From CAZNKU01 sp045541135 (lineage in GTDB: Bacteria > Bacillota > Clostridia > Monoglobales > Firm-18), in NCBI GenBank assembly GCA_045541135.1, contig JAZQIO010000015.1, positions 1 through 52,087 of the forward strand: 52,087 nucleotides of DNA. The letters run 5' to 3'. Position numbers and translations under genes: made by a program. Below the pieces are notes generated by a model. That model was not told where the DNA came from. It saw only the letters and a list, made by a program, of their open reading frames with translations, and searched no databases. Of this stretch, positions 34,487-42,190 are shown one piece after another (within the stretch, counting starts at the first letter, position 1; each line of letters opens with the position of its first letter).

Positions 34487-34552
34487 TTAACAATAGAACA
34501 AAATAAGAAAAATTATGATGAAAAACAAAATGTTGGAATCGTTGTTACACAT
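34487..34552 (-). CDS. 21-residue hydrophobic miniprotein
   Basis: A 22-codon frame on the minus strand starts with ATG at 34552. Behind it is a near-perfect ribosome site, GGAGGTG (34559-34565), with 6-nt spacing. The peptide begins MCNNDSN, continues as one hydrophobic run of Ile, Leu and Phe long enough to cross or enter a membrane, and ends FYC. It stops 5 nt before the hairpin preceding the next small gene. The strong ribosome site and membrane-like composition argue that it is real. The -10-like CATAATA further upstream would suit a sporulation sigma factor, but this is weak. Confidence 0.6.
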   Translation of the reverse strand: MCNNDSNILFFIIIFLILFYC

Positions 34553-34631
34553 AATTTGCACCTCCGGGAATTTTTAATTACACTACATATTATGCAAACC
34601 CTTACAATATGTGAAAAATATGTAAAAACAA

Positions 34632-34660
34632 TTGATTTTTAAAAGTATATTTGTTATAAT
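34632..34660 (+). promoter_or_regulatory. Promoter placing the transcript start at the ATG
   Basis: TTGATT (34632-34637), 17-nt spacer, perfect TATAAT (34655-34660). The expected start site (~34667) is at or one base before the ATG at 34668. Confidence 0.75.
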
Positions 34661-34667
34661 ATAATGT

Positions 34668-35105
34668 ATGAAAATTTTAGTTATTTCAGATACTCACAGA
34701 CAAATAAATAAAGCAGCAACGGTGCTTCACAACATACCCGATATTACAAATGTAATACACCTTGGTGATATGGTCAGTGATGCAGAGGATTTGCAGGAAA
34801 TCTTCCCCGAAAAAGTTTTTCATAAAATTCAGGGAAATAATGATTTTTTCAGTTTCGCAAAGCCTGATGTTATGCTTAGTCTTTGCGGGCATAACATATT
34901 TGCTACTCACGGTCACGCGTATGGTGTAAGGGGTGGAGTCACACTACTTGCAAAAAGGGCGGCTTATTTGGGTTGTGACCTTGCACTTTTCGGGCATACT
35001 CACAACTACGCTGATGAAACCGTATTGGGAGTACGTTGTTTAAATCCATCCAACAGCGGTTATTTTATAATTACGGAAGAAAAAATCGAATTTTTCGAAT
35101 ATTAA
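34668..35105 (+). CDS. Metallophosphoesterase, YfcE/MJ0936 family
   Basis: A 145-aa calcineurin-like phosphodiesterase with all metal-binding motifs: SDTHR (D8, H10), LGDMVSD, GNND, ATHGH and GHTHN. Family members hydrolyse phosphodiesters in vitro; the natural substrate is unclear. The start MKILVISDTHR matches the family and cannot be moved. There is no Shine-Dalgarno, and the -10 box ends 7 nt before the ATG, implying a leaderless mRNA. Confidence 0.9.
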   Translation: MKILVISDTHRQINKAATVLHNIPDITNVIHLGDMVSDAEDLQEIFPEKVFHKIQGNNDFFSFAKPDVMLSLCGHNIFATHGHAYGVRGGVTLLAKRAAYLGCDLALFGHTHNYADETVLGVRCLNPSNSGYFIITEEKIEFFEY

Positions 35106-35125
35106 ACAGAATGGACGGTAGATTA

Positions 35126-36160
35126 ATGAATTACGAAGAATTTAATAAAAATCACCCCAAAGGACATTTTTGTCAGTCTGAAAAATGGGCTCAGCTTAAA
35201 GACAACTGGAAGCATGAGGTTGTTACAGCTGAAGATGAAAACGGCAACATTAAGGGTATGATGAGCATACTTATCCGCAAAATGCCTGTTGTGCCTTACA
35301 CTATGATGTATGCTCCACGCGGACCTGTTTGTGATGTTCACGACAAGGAAACTATTATGGAGCTTACAAAAAAGGTTAAGGAGCTTGCTAAAAAGCACAA
35401 GGCTTATGTTATGAAGGTTGACCCTGACGTAAGTGTTGAGGATAAGGAATTTATGCAGATTATGTCTGAATGTGGATATAAATTGCAAAAAACAGGTAAA
35501 AACTTTGAGGGGATTCAGCCTAAATTTGTTTTCCGTCTTAATGTTGATGGCAAGACGGAGGATGAAATTTTTGCACAGTTCCATACCGAAAACCGTCGTA
35601 AGGTACGTATTGCACGTGACAAGGCGGGTGTAGAGGTTAAAATCGGCACAAGGGAGGATTTGCCCGAATTTCATAAAATTATGGTTGAAACAGGTCTTCG
35701 TGATGAATTTGTGGTACGTACTCTTGATTATTTTGAAAAGATGTATGACTGCTTTGCACCAGAAAATTTACGCCTGTACTGTGCTTACCTTGACGGCAAA
35801 ATGATTGCGGGCACAATTGCAATTTTATACGGCGACAAGGTGTGGTACCTTTACGGTGCAAGCTCTAATGACAACAGAAAGGCTATGCCAAACTACTTGT
35901 TGCAGTGGGAAATGATGCGTTGGTCAATTGAGGCAGGTTGTAAGATTTATGACTTCCGCGGTGTATCGGGCGATATAAGCGAGGATAATCCGCTATACGG
36001 ACTTTACAGATTTAAAAAACGCTTTGGCGGTGACTTTGTAGAGTTTGTTGGTGAATATGAACTTCCGCTAAAACCGTTCATTGGCAAGATTGTTGATAAG
36101 TCATTGCACATTGCAATAGAGCTTAGAAGAAAATTATTTGTACTGAAGGGTAAGAAATAA
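35126..36160 (+). CDS. FemAB/FemX-like peptidoglycan bridge aminoacyltransferase
   Basis: The 344-aa protein has the FemABX double-GNAT fold. Typical parts are HPKGHFCQSEKWAQLK at the start, YAPRGPVCD, the helix FHTENRRKVRIARDKAG and the C-terminal YLYGASSNDNRKAMPNYLLQ with DFRGVSGD. Fem enzymes use aminoacyl-tRNA to add amino acids to the stem peptide of lipid II. I prefer the ATG at 35126; an ATG at 35111 has no better ribosome site. It is 20 nt after the phosphodiesterase and overlaps the racemase gene by 1 nt, which supports a wall-building role. Confidence 0.88.
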   Translation: MNYEEFNKNHPKGHFCQSEKWAQLKDNWKHEVVTAEDENGNIKGMMSILIRKMPVVPYTMMYAPRGPVCDVHDKETIMELTKKVKELAKKHKAYVMKVDPDVSVEDKEFMQIMSECGYKLQKTGKNFEGIQPKFVFRLNVDGKTEDEIFAQFHTENRRKVRIARDKAGVEVKIGTREDLPEFHKIMVETGLRDEFVVRTLDYFEKMYDCFAPENLRLYCAYLDGKMIAGTIAILYGDKVWYLYGASSNDNRKAMPNYLLQWEMMRWSIEAGCKIYDFRGVSGDISEDNPLYGLYRFKKRFGGDFVEFVGEYELPLKPFIGKIVDKSLHIAIELRRKLFVLKGKK

Positions 36161-37227
36161 TGAAATATCTTGAGATAAAAAAAGACGATTTGGTCTTTAA
36201 TATCCAAAAAATTAAGGAACACAGTGCACCTGCAAAAGTAATTGCGGTTTTAAAGGGCAATGCCTACGGTCTTGATATGATAAAGATGGGGCATATACTT
36301 TTGGAAAACGGTGTGGATTTGTTTGCGGTAAGCGAGCTTTCGGAAGCGTTGGTTTTAAGAGAAGCAGGCTTTGAAAATGAAATAATACTGCTTACTCCCA
36401 CAAACGACGTTGACGAAGCAAAGATTATTGCAGATAACAGAATTACTGCAACCGTAGGAAGCATAAACAATGCAAAGCTTTTAAACAGCATAGGTCTGCC
36501 TGTTAATGCACATATTAAAATTGATACGGGTTTTGGCAGATACGGCTTTTATAAAGATGAGCTTACAGAAGAACTGAATAGTTTTGAGAATTTAACATAT
36601 ACGGGTGTTTTTTCGCATTTTTCAAATTCCTTTGGCGATGATGTAAGCTATTCAAAAAAACAGTTTGCAGAGTTTGAGGATGCTGTCAGAAGGCTTAATG
36701 ACATAGGAATTAATCCACCTTTAAAGCATATATGCAATTCCTGCGGCGCAATACGTTTTGATTTTGCAAGGCTTGATGCTGTGCGTATAGGCTCCGCATT
36801 TTTAGGCAGACTCCCCATAGCAAACACCTTGGGGCTTAAACGACTTGTGAAGCTTAAATGCAATGTGTCAGAGATACGCCACCTGCCAAAAGGCTCTGTG
36901 GTAGGTTATGCAAACACATTTACTACAAAAAAGGATACTGTGGCGGCAGTTATTCCTGTTGGATACAAGGACGGCTACGGTGTTCAAAAGTCAAATGATG
37001 TATTCAGATTTAAGGATGTACTGCGATATATGTTTGCAGACTTTAAAATGTGGAAAAAGAAAATATGGGTTGAAATAAACGGCAAAAATTATCCTGTAAT
37101 AGGTAGAATAAGTATGCATAACATTGTTGTTGATGTTACGGATTCAAATGTAAATGTAGGGGATATGGCAACTTTAGAATGCAACCCTATTTTAATAAAA
37201 AGTGAGATAGAAAGATTATATATATAA
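36160..37227 (+). CDS. Alanine racemase-like PLP enzyme
   Basis: A 355-aa fold-type III PLP racemase. The PLP lysine is in AVLKGNAYGLD. The second catalytic residue, a Tyr, is plausibly in SVVGYANTFT, and the racemase C-terminal domain shows IPVGYKDGYG and GRISMHNIVVDVT. It should interconvert L- and D-alanine (or another small amino acid) for wall precursors. A basic, Phe/Trp-rich insertion (MFADFKMWKKK) in the C-terminal domain is unusual. The ATG overlaps the FemAB stop (TAATG). Whether this is the cell's main alr or a paralogue cannot be told. Confidence 0.85.
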   Translation: MKYLEIKKDDLVFNIQKIKEHSAPAKVIAVLKGNAYGLDMIKMGHILLENGVDLFAVSELSEALVLREAGFENEIILLTPTNDVDEAKIIADNRITATVGSINNAKLLNSIGLPVNAHIKIDTGFGRYGFYKDELTEELNSFENLTYTGVFSHFSNSFGDDVSYSKKQFAEFEDAVRRLNDIGINPPLKHICNSCGAIRFDFARLDAVRIGSAFLGRLPIANTLGLKRLVKLKCNVSEIRHLPKGSVVGYANTFTTKKDTVAAVIPVGYKDGYGVQKSNDVFRFKDVLRYMFADFKMWKKKIWVEINGKNYPVIGRISMHNIVVDVTDSNVNVGDMATLECNPILIKSEIERLYI

Positions 37228-37242
37228 ACGGAGGTAAAAGCA

Positions 37243-39171
37243 ATGAGTGAAAAATTTTATATAACAACTGCCATTGCATACACATCAAGAAAACCGCATA
37301 TCGGTAATACTTATGAAATTGTACTTACAGACGCATTGGCAAGATTTAAAAGAATGATTGGTAATGATGTATTCTTTTTAACAGGCACTGACGAGCATGG
37401 TCAGAAAATTCAGCAGCTTGCAGAGGAAGCAGGTATAAACCCAAAGGAATATGTTGATAACGTTGCGGGTGAGGTAAGAAAAATCTGGGATTTGATGAAC
37501 ACAAGCTATGATAAGTTTATAAGAACAACAGACGACTATCACGAAGATGCTGTTCAGAAAATTTTCCAGAAGCTATATGACCAGGGCGATATTTACAAGG
37601 GTGAATACGAAGGTTGGTACTGCGTACCGTGTGAAAGCTTCTTTACAGATACACAGGTTGCAGAAGGAAATGTGTGCCCTGACTGCGGACGCCCTGTTGA
37701 GAAGGCAAAGGAAGAAGCATATTTCTTTAAAATGAGCAAATATCAGGACAGACTTATGAAATACATTGAGGATAATCCTGACTTTATACAGCCGGAATCA
37801 CGTAAAAAGGAAATGGTTAACAACTTCTTAAAGCCGGGACTTCAGGACCTTTGTGTTTCACGTACTTCATTTACCTGGGGTGTTCCTGTTAAAACAGACC
37901 CAAGCCATGTAATTTATGTTTGGATTGATGCACTTTCAAACTACATTACAGCACTTGGTTATTCTCCGGACAACAAGGGTGAACTTTACAACAAGTACTG
38001 GCCTGCGGATGCTCATATTATCGGTAAGGATATTTTGCGTTTCCATACAATTTACTGGCCTATTATGCTTATGGCTTTGGGTGAACCTTTGCCGAAGCAG
38101 ATTTTTGGTCATCCGTGGCTTTTAAACGGTGCGGATAAAATGAGTAAGTCAAAGGGCAACGTAATGTATGCCGACGACCTTGTAAGACATTTTGGTGTTG
38201 ATGCTATACGTTACTATGTTCTTCACGAAATGCCTTTTGCTGCAGACGGCACAATTACTTATGAAACAATCATAAGCCGTTACAATTCCGAGCTTGCAAA
38301 CACACTTGGAAACCTTGTTAACAGAACAATTGCCATGACAAATAAATATTTTGACGGTGTCATTTCAAATCCAAAGGCTGTTGGCGAATTTGATGACGAA
38401 TTAATTGAAATATGTAAGTCTTCCAAAGAAAAGTATTTTGATTTGATGAACAAATTCAGAATTGCAGACGCTATGGACGAAATTTGGGCAATTGTACGCA
38501 GAAGTAACAAGTATATTGATGAAACCATGCCATGGGCACTTGCAAAGGATGAGGCTCAAAAGGACAGACTTGCAACAGTTTTGTACAATCTTTTGGAAAG
38601 CATCCGTTACATTGCGGTAATGCTTCAGCCAATGATGCCACAGACTGCTGAGCTTATTTTCACATCACTTAATACAGATCTTAATACATGGGAATCCGTT
38701 GCGGATTTCGGTGGACTTAATGTGGGCGAAAAGGTAGGGGAAGCAAAGCCTATGTTTGCCCGTATTGATGAGGAAAAGAAGCTTGCTGAAATTGAGGCAG
38801 AAATTGAAGCAAATATGGAAAAGGAACCCGAAATTGAGCCTATAAAGCCTGAAATAGAATTTGCTGATTTTGAAAAGCTTGATTTACGTGTTGCAAAAGT
38901 TGTTGCAGCCGAAAAGGTTGAAAATGCAGATAAGCTTTTGAAATTGACAGTTAAGCTTGGCAACGAGGAACGCACAGTTGTTTCGGGCATTGCAAAATTC
39001 TACAAGCCTGAAGATTTGGTTGGCAAAAATGTGGTTATGGTTGCAAACCTAAAACCTGCAAAACTACGCGGTATTATGAGTAACGGTATGATTTTAGCTG
39101 TTGCAAATGATGACAAGCTGGATGTTATAGAGGTTGACGGTGAATATTCTACAGGAACACAGGTGAGCTAA
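37243..39171 (+). CDS. metG: Methionyl-tRNA synthetase
   Basis: The 642-aa class I synthetase has the HIGH box in RKPHIGNTYE, Zn cysteines in CVPCES and CPDCG, and KMSKS in ADKMSKSKGNVMY. A C-terminal tRNA-binding EMAP/Trbp111-like domain follows (~535-640, from FEKLDLRVAKVV), joined by an acidic linker. GGAGG precedes the ATG. tatD follows with no gap, the usual Firmicutes order. Confidence 0.96.
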   Translation: MSEKFYITTAIAYTSRKPHIGNTYEIVLTDALARFKRMIGNDVFFLTGTDEHGQKIQQLAEEAGINPKEYVDNVAGEVRKIWDLMNTSYDKFIRTTDDYHEDAVQKIFQKLYDQGDIYKGEYEGWYCVPCESFFTDTQVAEGNVCPDCGRPVEKAKEEAYFFKMSKYQDRLMKYIEDNPDFIQPESRKKEMVNNFLKPGLQDLCVSRTSFTWGVPVKTDPSHVIYVWIDALSNYITALGYSPDNKGELYNKYWPADAHIIGKDILRFHTIYWPIMLMALGEPLPKQIFGHPWLLNGADKMSKSKGNVMYADDLVRHFGVDAIRYYVLHEMPFAADGTITYETIISRYNSELANTLGNLVNRTIAMTNKYFDGVISNPKAVGEFDDELIEICKSSKEKYFDLMNKFRIADAMDEIWAIVRRSNKYIDETMPWALAKDEAQKDRLATVLYNLLESIRYIAVMLQPMMPQTAELIFTSLNTDLNTWESVADFGGLNVGEKVGEAKPMFARIDEEKKLAEIEAEIEANMEKEPEIEPIKPEIEFADFEKLDLRVAKVVAAEKVENADKLLKLTVKLGNEERTVVSGIAKFYKPEDLVGKNVVMVANLKPAKLRGIMSNGMILAVANDDKLDVIEVDGEYSTGTQVS

Positions 39172-39930
39172 ATGCTTTTTGATACACATACACATCTTCA
39201 TGACCCTAAGTTTGACGAAGATCGGGATGAAGTTATAAAAAAAATAAAGGCAAGCGGGGTAAGCGCCCTTGTTAATATCGGTTGTGATGTACTAACATCT
39301 GATTTTTCCGTAAAGCTTGCACATGAATACGATTTTATTTATGCCACTGTCGGTGTGCATCCTTGTGATACCGACGGTATGACGGAGGAGCATATTGAAA
39401 AAATACGTCAGCTTTCACAGGATGAAAAGGTTATTGCAATTGGTGAAATTGGTCTTGACTATTATTGGGATAATGTCCCCCGTGATGTGCAAAAGCACTG
39501 GTTTAAGCGCCAACTTGACCTTGCGGAAGAACTTGATATGCCCATTGTAATTCATAACCGTGATGCACATGAGGATACTTATAATATTTTAAAAGAATCA
39601 ACGGCTAAGGGTATTATGCACTGCTTTTCGGGCAGCAAGGAAATGGCACAGAGGTTTTTGAAGCTTGGGTATTATATATCTTTTGCAGGACCTCTTACCT
39701 TTAAAAACAATGTTAAGTCCGTAGAGGCTGCAAAGGTGGTGCCTATGGACAGGCTGCTTATTGAAACTGATGCACCGTATCTTGCACCTGACGGTTTTCG
39801 CGGTAAGAGAAACGATAGCTCACTTGTTCGTTATACCTGCGAAAAACTTGCGGAAATAAAGGGAGTATCCTTTGAGGAAATGGCAAAGCAGACCTTCGAA
39901 AATGCAATGAAGGTATATAGAATTAAATAA
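39172..39930 (+). CDS. tatD: TatD family metal-dependent DNase/hydrolase
   Basis: A 252-aa TIM-barrel hydrolase with metal ligands in FDTHTHLHD, GEIGLDYY, VIHNRDA, HCFSG and IETDAPYL. TatD enzymes act as 3'-5' exonucleases and may also deacylate D-aminoacyl-tRNA; the role here is not specified. The ATG begins on the base after the metG stop, so the two are coupled. Confidence 0.93.
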   Translation: MLFDTHTHLHDPKFDEDRDEVIKKIKASGVSALVNIGCDVLTSDFSVKLAHEYDFIYATVGVHPCDTDGMTEEHIEKIRQLSQDEKVIAIGEIGLDYYWDNVPRDVQKHWFKRQLDLAEELDMPIVIHNRDAHEDTYNILKESTAKGIMHCFSGSKEMAQRFLKLGYYISFAGPLTFKNNVKSVEAAKVVPMDRLLIETDAPYLAPDGFRGKRNDSSLVRYTCEKLAEIKGVSFEEMAKQTFENAMKVYRIK

Positions 39931-39940
39931 TTTTCAAACT

Positions 39941-40003
39941 AAAGGGCTGATGCCCTCACAGCCAAAACTGTTGAGAGCGTTGGTCCCTTTGTGTATATTT
40001 TTT
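39941..40003 (+). terminator. Long hairpin after tatD containing the next promoter
   Basis: AAAGGG (39941-39946) pairs with CCCTTT (39985-39990). Inside, GATGC pairs with GCGTT by wobble and CTCACAG with CTGTTGAG (one bulged T), with loop CCAAAA. GTGTATATTTTTT follows. It may end the metG-tatD transcript. The promoter of the two-component operon starts in its 3' arm. Confidence 0.55.
39971..39999 (+). promoter_or_regulatory. Promoter of the two-component operon
   Basis: TTGAGA (39971-39976), 17-nt spacer, TATATT (39994-39999). It ends 25 nt before the start codon and overlaps the 3' arm of the hairpin. Confidence 0.6.
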
Positions 40004-40024
40004 AGAAAAAAGGAGGAATTTGGT

Positions 40025-40705
40025 ATGAAAATTTTAATGGTAGACGATGATGCTAACATCTGTGAATTAGTAAAGCTTTATTTGTTAAAAGCGGGTTATG
40101 AGCCACTGATTGCATATAACGGCGTAAAGGCTATGCAGTTTTTTAATGAAGAACAACCTTCCATGGTTATTCTTGACATTATGCTTCCCGGTATGAGTGG
40201 TATAGAAATTTGCAAAAATATACGCAAGATTTCAAATGTCCCGATTATTATGCTTACCGCAAAGGGAGAATCTGCCGACCGCATCACAGGACTTGAAGCA
40301 GGAGCAGATGATTACGTTTGCAAGCCCTTTGACCCTAATGAATTGGTGGCAAGAATAAAGGCAGTGCTTCGCAGAACTGAAAATGTTGAAACAGAAAGCG
40401 GAGTTATTGAATATGAAAATTTCTCGTTGGATATAATGAACTATAAGCTTGTTGTAAAGGGGGATGAAGTAGAAGCACCTCCAAAGGAAATTGAGCTTTT
40501 GTATCATCTCGCTTCAAACCCAAACAAGGTATTTACCCGTGATCAGCTTTTGAATCAGGTGTGGGGCTTTGAATATGCCGGAGATACAACAAGAACGGTA
40601 GATGTTCACGTAAAAAGAATACGTGAAAAAATAGACGGCGTTTCCGATAAATGGGAACTTAAAACCGTGTGGGGAGTTGGGTATAAATTTGAGGTTAAAG
40701 AATAA
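40025..40705 (+). CDS. OmpR/PhoB-family response regulator
   Basis: The 226-aa regulator has a receiver domain (MVDDDAN acidic pocket, phosphorylated Asp in MVILDIMLPG, conserved Lys in VCKPFDP). A C-terminal winged helix follows (~130-225, VWGFEYAGDTTRTVDVHVKR). It should bind direct repeats when phosphorylated by the kinase encoded next. The start at 40025 follows AAGGAGG. A direct repeat upstream of htrA is a possible target. Confidence 0.93.
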   Translation: MKILMVDDDANICELVKLYLLKAGYEPLIAYNGVKAMQFFNEEQPSMVILDIMLPGMSGIEICKNIRKISNVPIIMLTAKGESADRITGLEAGADDYVCKPFDPNELVARIKAVLRRTENVETESGVIEYENFSLDIMNYKLVVKGDEVEAPPKEIELLYHLASNPNKVFTRDQLLNQVWGFEYAGDTTRTVDVHVKRIREKIDGVSDKWELKTVWGVGYKFEVKE

Positions 40706-42086
40706 AGTTGGTATATTTTCAAGGCTGATGAAGCTTTGCGTATTAATCATTATTTTATGTGCTTTCTTGATGAGTAGCATAAATATACTTCAGACAATAA
40801 GGTATACAGAAAAGGAAAAGGCATCTGAACTTTATAAAATTGCAAAAATGGTTAACGAAATTATGCTTTATCATAGTGATGAGGAATATAATATAAGTCA
40901 GTTTGCATCTTATGAAAACGTTACGGTTGTTATAACAGATAGGGACGGATATGTAAAATTTGTTTCTGCTGCAGAATATGATTTTCCCGATAAGCTCAAC
41001 ACTGAAGGTTATGATAAGGTTTTGAATAATCAGGTTACATACCGTACAGGTGCTTTTAACAGAATTTTTAAGTACAATACCTTTTCGGTTGCAGCTCCGT
41101 GCATTATAGGTAATAATATAGAAGGTGTAATATTTGTTATTACAAAAAATGAATTTTTTAGTCCGGAGCTTGTGCATGTTATAACTATGAATCTGATATC
41201 CGTAGGTATAGCCACACTTGTTGCGCTTTTGATATCTTACTTTATGTCACGAGGCTTGCTGAAGCCCTTAAGACGTATGGAAGCAGGAGCACGTGAGATA
41301 TCATTAGGACGTTACAATGCAATTGTTTACGATTCTAAAATTCGTGAATACAGTGAGCTTATAAGTACTTTTAACAAAATGTCATCTGAGCTTGAAAAGC
41401 AGGACAGAGCAAGGTCGGATTTTATAGCAAATATTTCACATGATCTTCGCACACCGCTTACAACAATTATGGGCTATGTACGTGGAATTATGGATGAAAC
41501 AATTCCATACGAAATGCAAAATCAATATCTTGGTGTTACACTTTCAGAGGCTGAAAGAATGCAGCATATGATAGAAAACAATCTGGATTTGTCAAAGTAT
41601 GAGAGTGGAAATTTTGTACCTAATATGTCTGACTTTAATCTTAATGAAATTGTGCGCAGTATTGTTATCAGTATGGAAAAAAGAATAAGGGAAAAGAATA
41701 TTGTAATAGATTTCAAGTATGAAAAAACCGAGAATATTGTTGAGGCTGATGAATCTGCAATTTACCGCGTTATACAAAATTTGCTTGATAATGCACTTAA
41801 GTTTGCATCAATAGGTTCTGAAATTGTAATTTCCATTACAAACAAGAACGGATTTGCAATATTCAGCATTAAAAATTATGGCAGTTCAATAAGCGAGGAA
41901 GAACAAAAATATATATGGGACAGATATTATAAAGCAGACAGCTCAAGAAGCTATCATAAAACCGGCTCCGGCCTGGGACTTTATATTGTAAAAAGTATTA
42001 TTAATCAGCACAATCAACACATAGAAATAAAGAGCGACGATAATTCAGTTGAATTTGTTTTTACTCTCAATTTAACAAATTGTTAA
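40689..42086 (+). CDS. Sensor histidine kinase
   Basis: The protein is about 465 aa. It has an N-terminal membrane segment (LCVLIIILCAFLMSS), an extracytoplasmic sensor region (~45-165), a second membrane segment (LISVGIATLVALLISY) and a HAMP domain. The phospho-His is in NISHDLRTPL, and the ATPase motifs are NLLDNALKFAS and GSGLGLYIVK. The gene overlaps the end of the regulator gene. The start is uncertain between TTG 40677, TTG 40689 and ATG 40728. The signal is unknown, but the downstream htrA suggests envelope stress. Confidence 0.9.
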   Translation: MRLKNKVGIFSRLMKLCVLIIILCAFLMSSINILQTIRYTEKEKASELYKIAKMVNEIMLYHSDEEYNISQFASYENVTVVITDRDGYVKFVSAAEYDFPDKLNTEGYDKVLNNQVTYRTGAFNRIFKYNTFSVAAPCIIGNNIEGVIFVITKNEFFSPELVHVITMNLISVGIATLVALLISYFMSRGLLKPLRRMEAGAREISLGRYNAIVYDSKIREYSELISTFNKMSSELEKQDRARSDFIANISHDLRTPLTTIMGYVRGIMDETIPYEMQNQYLGVTLSEAERMQHMIENNLDLSKYESGNFVPNMSDFNLNEIVRSIVISMEKRIREKNIVIDFKYEKTENIVEADESAIYRVIQNLLDNALKFASIGSEIVISITNKNGFAIFSIKNYGSSISEEEQKYIWDRYYKADSSRSYHKTGSGLGLYIVKSIINQHNQHIEIKSDDNSVEFVFTLNLTNC

Positions 42087-42118
42087 CAGAATTCGTGATT
42101 TTGTTAATATTTTGTTTA
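42081..42118 (+). promoter_or_regulatory. Direct repeats upstream of htrA, likely response-regulator boxes
   Basis: TGTTAA (42102-42107), 5 nt, TGTTTA (42113-42118), plus a third TGTTAA at 42081-42086: half-sites spaced 11 and 21 bp, on one face of the helix. This resembles the WalR box (TGTWAH-N5-TGTWAH). TTAACA-N5-TTAACA at 42072-42088 also resembles PhoP boxes. Binding by the adjacent regulator is inference. Confidence 0.5.
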
Positions 42119-42190
42119 CCAATTTACATTTTTATTGTGTTATTATAAGTATAACAGCTTAGCAAAAACCTTTGAAAGGAGGATGTTGCA

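Noticed and set aside
40514..40780. Minus-strand frame across the regulator-kinase junction
   Set aside because: Shadow of two clearly coding genes on the plus strand; no ribosome site.
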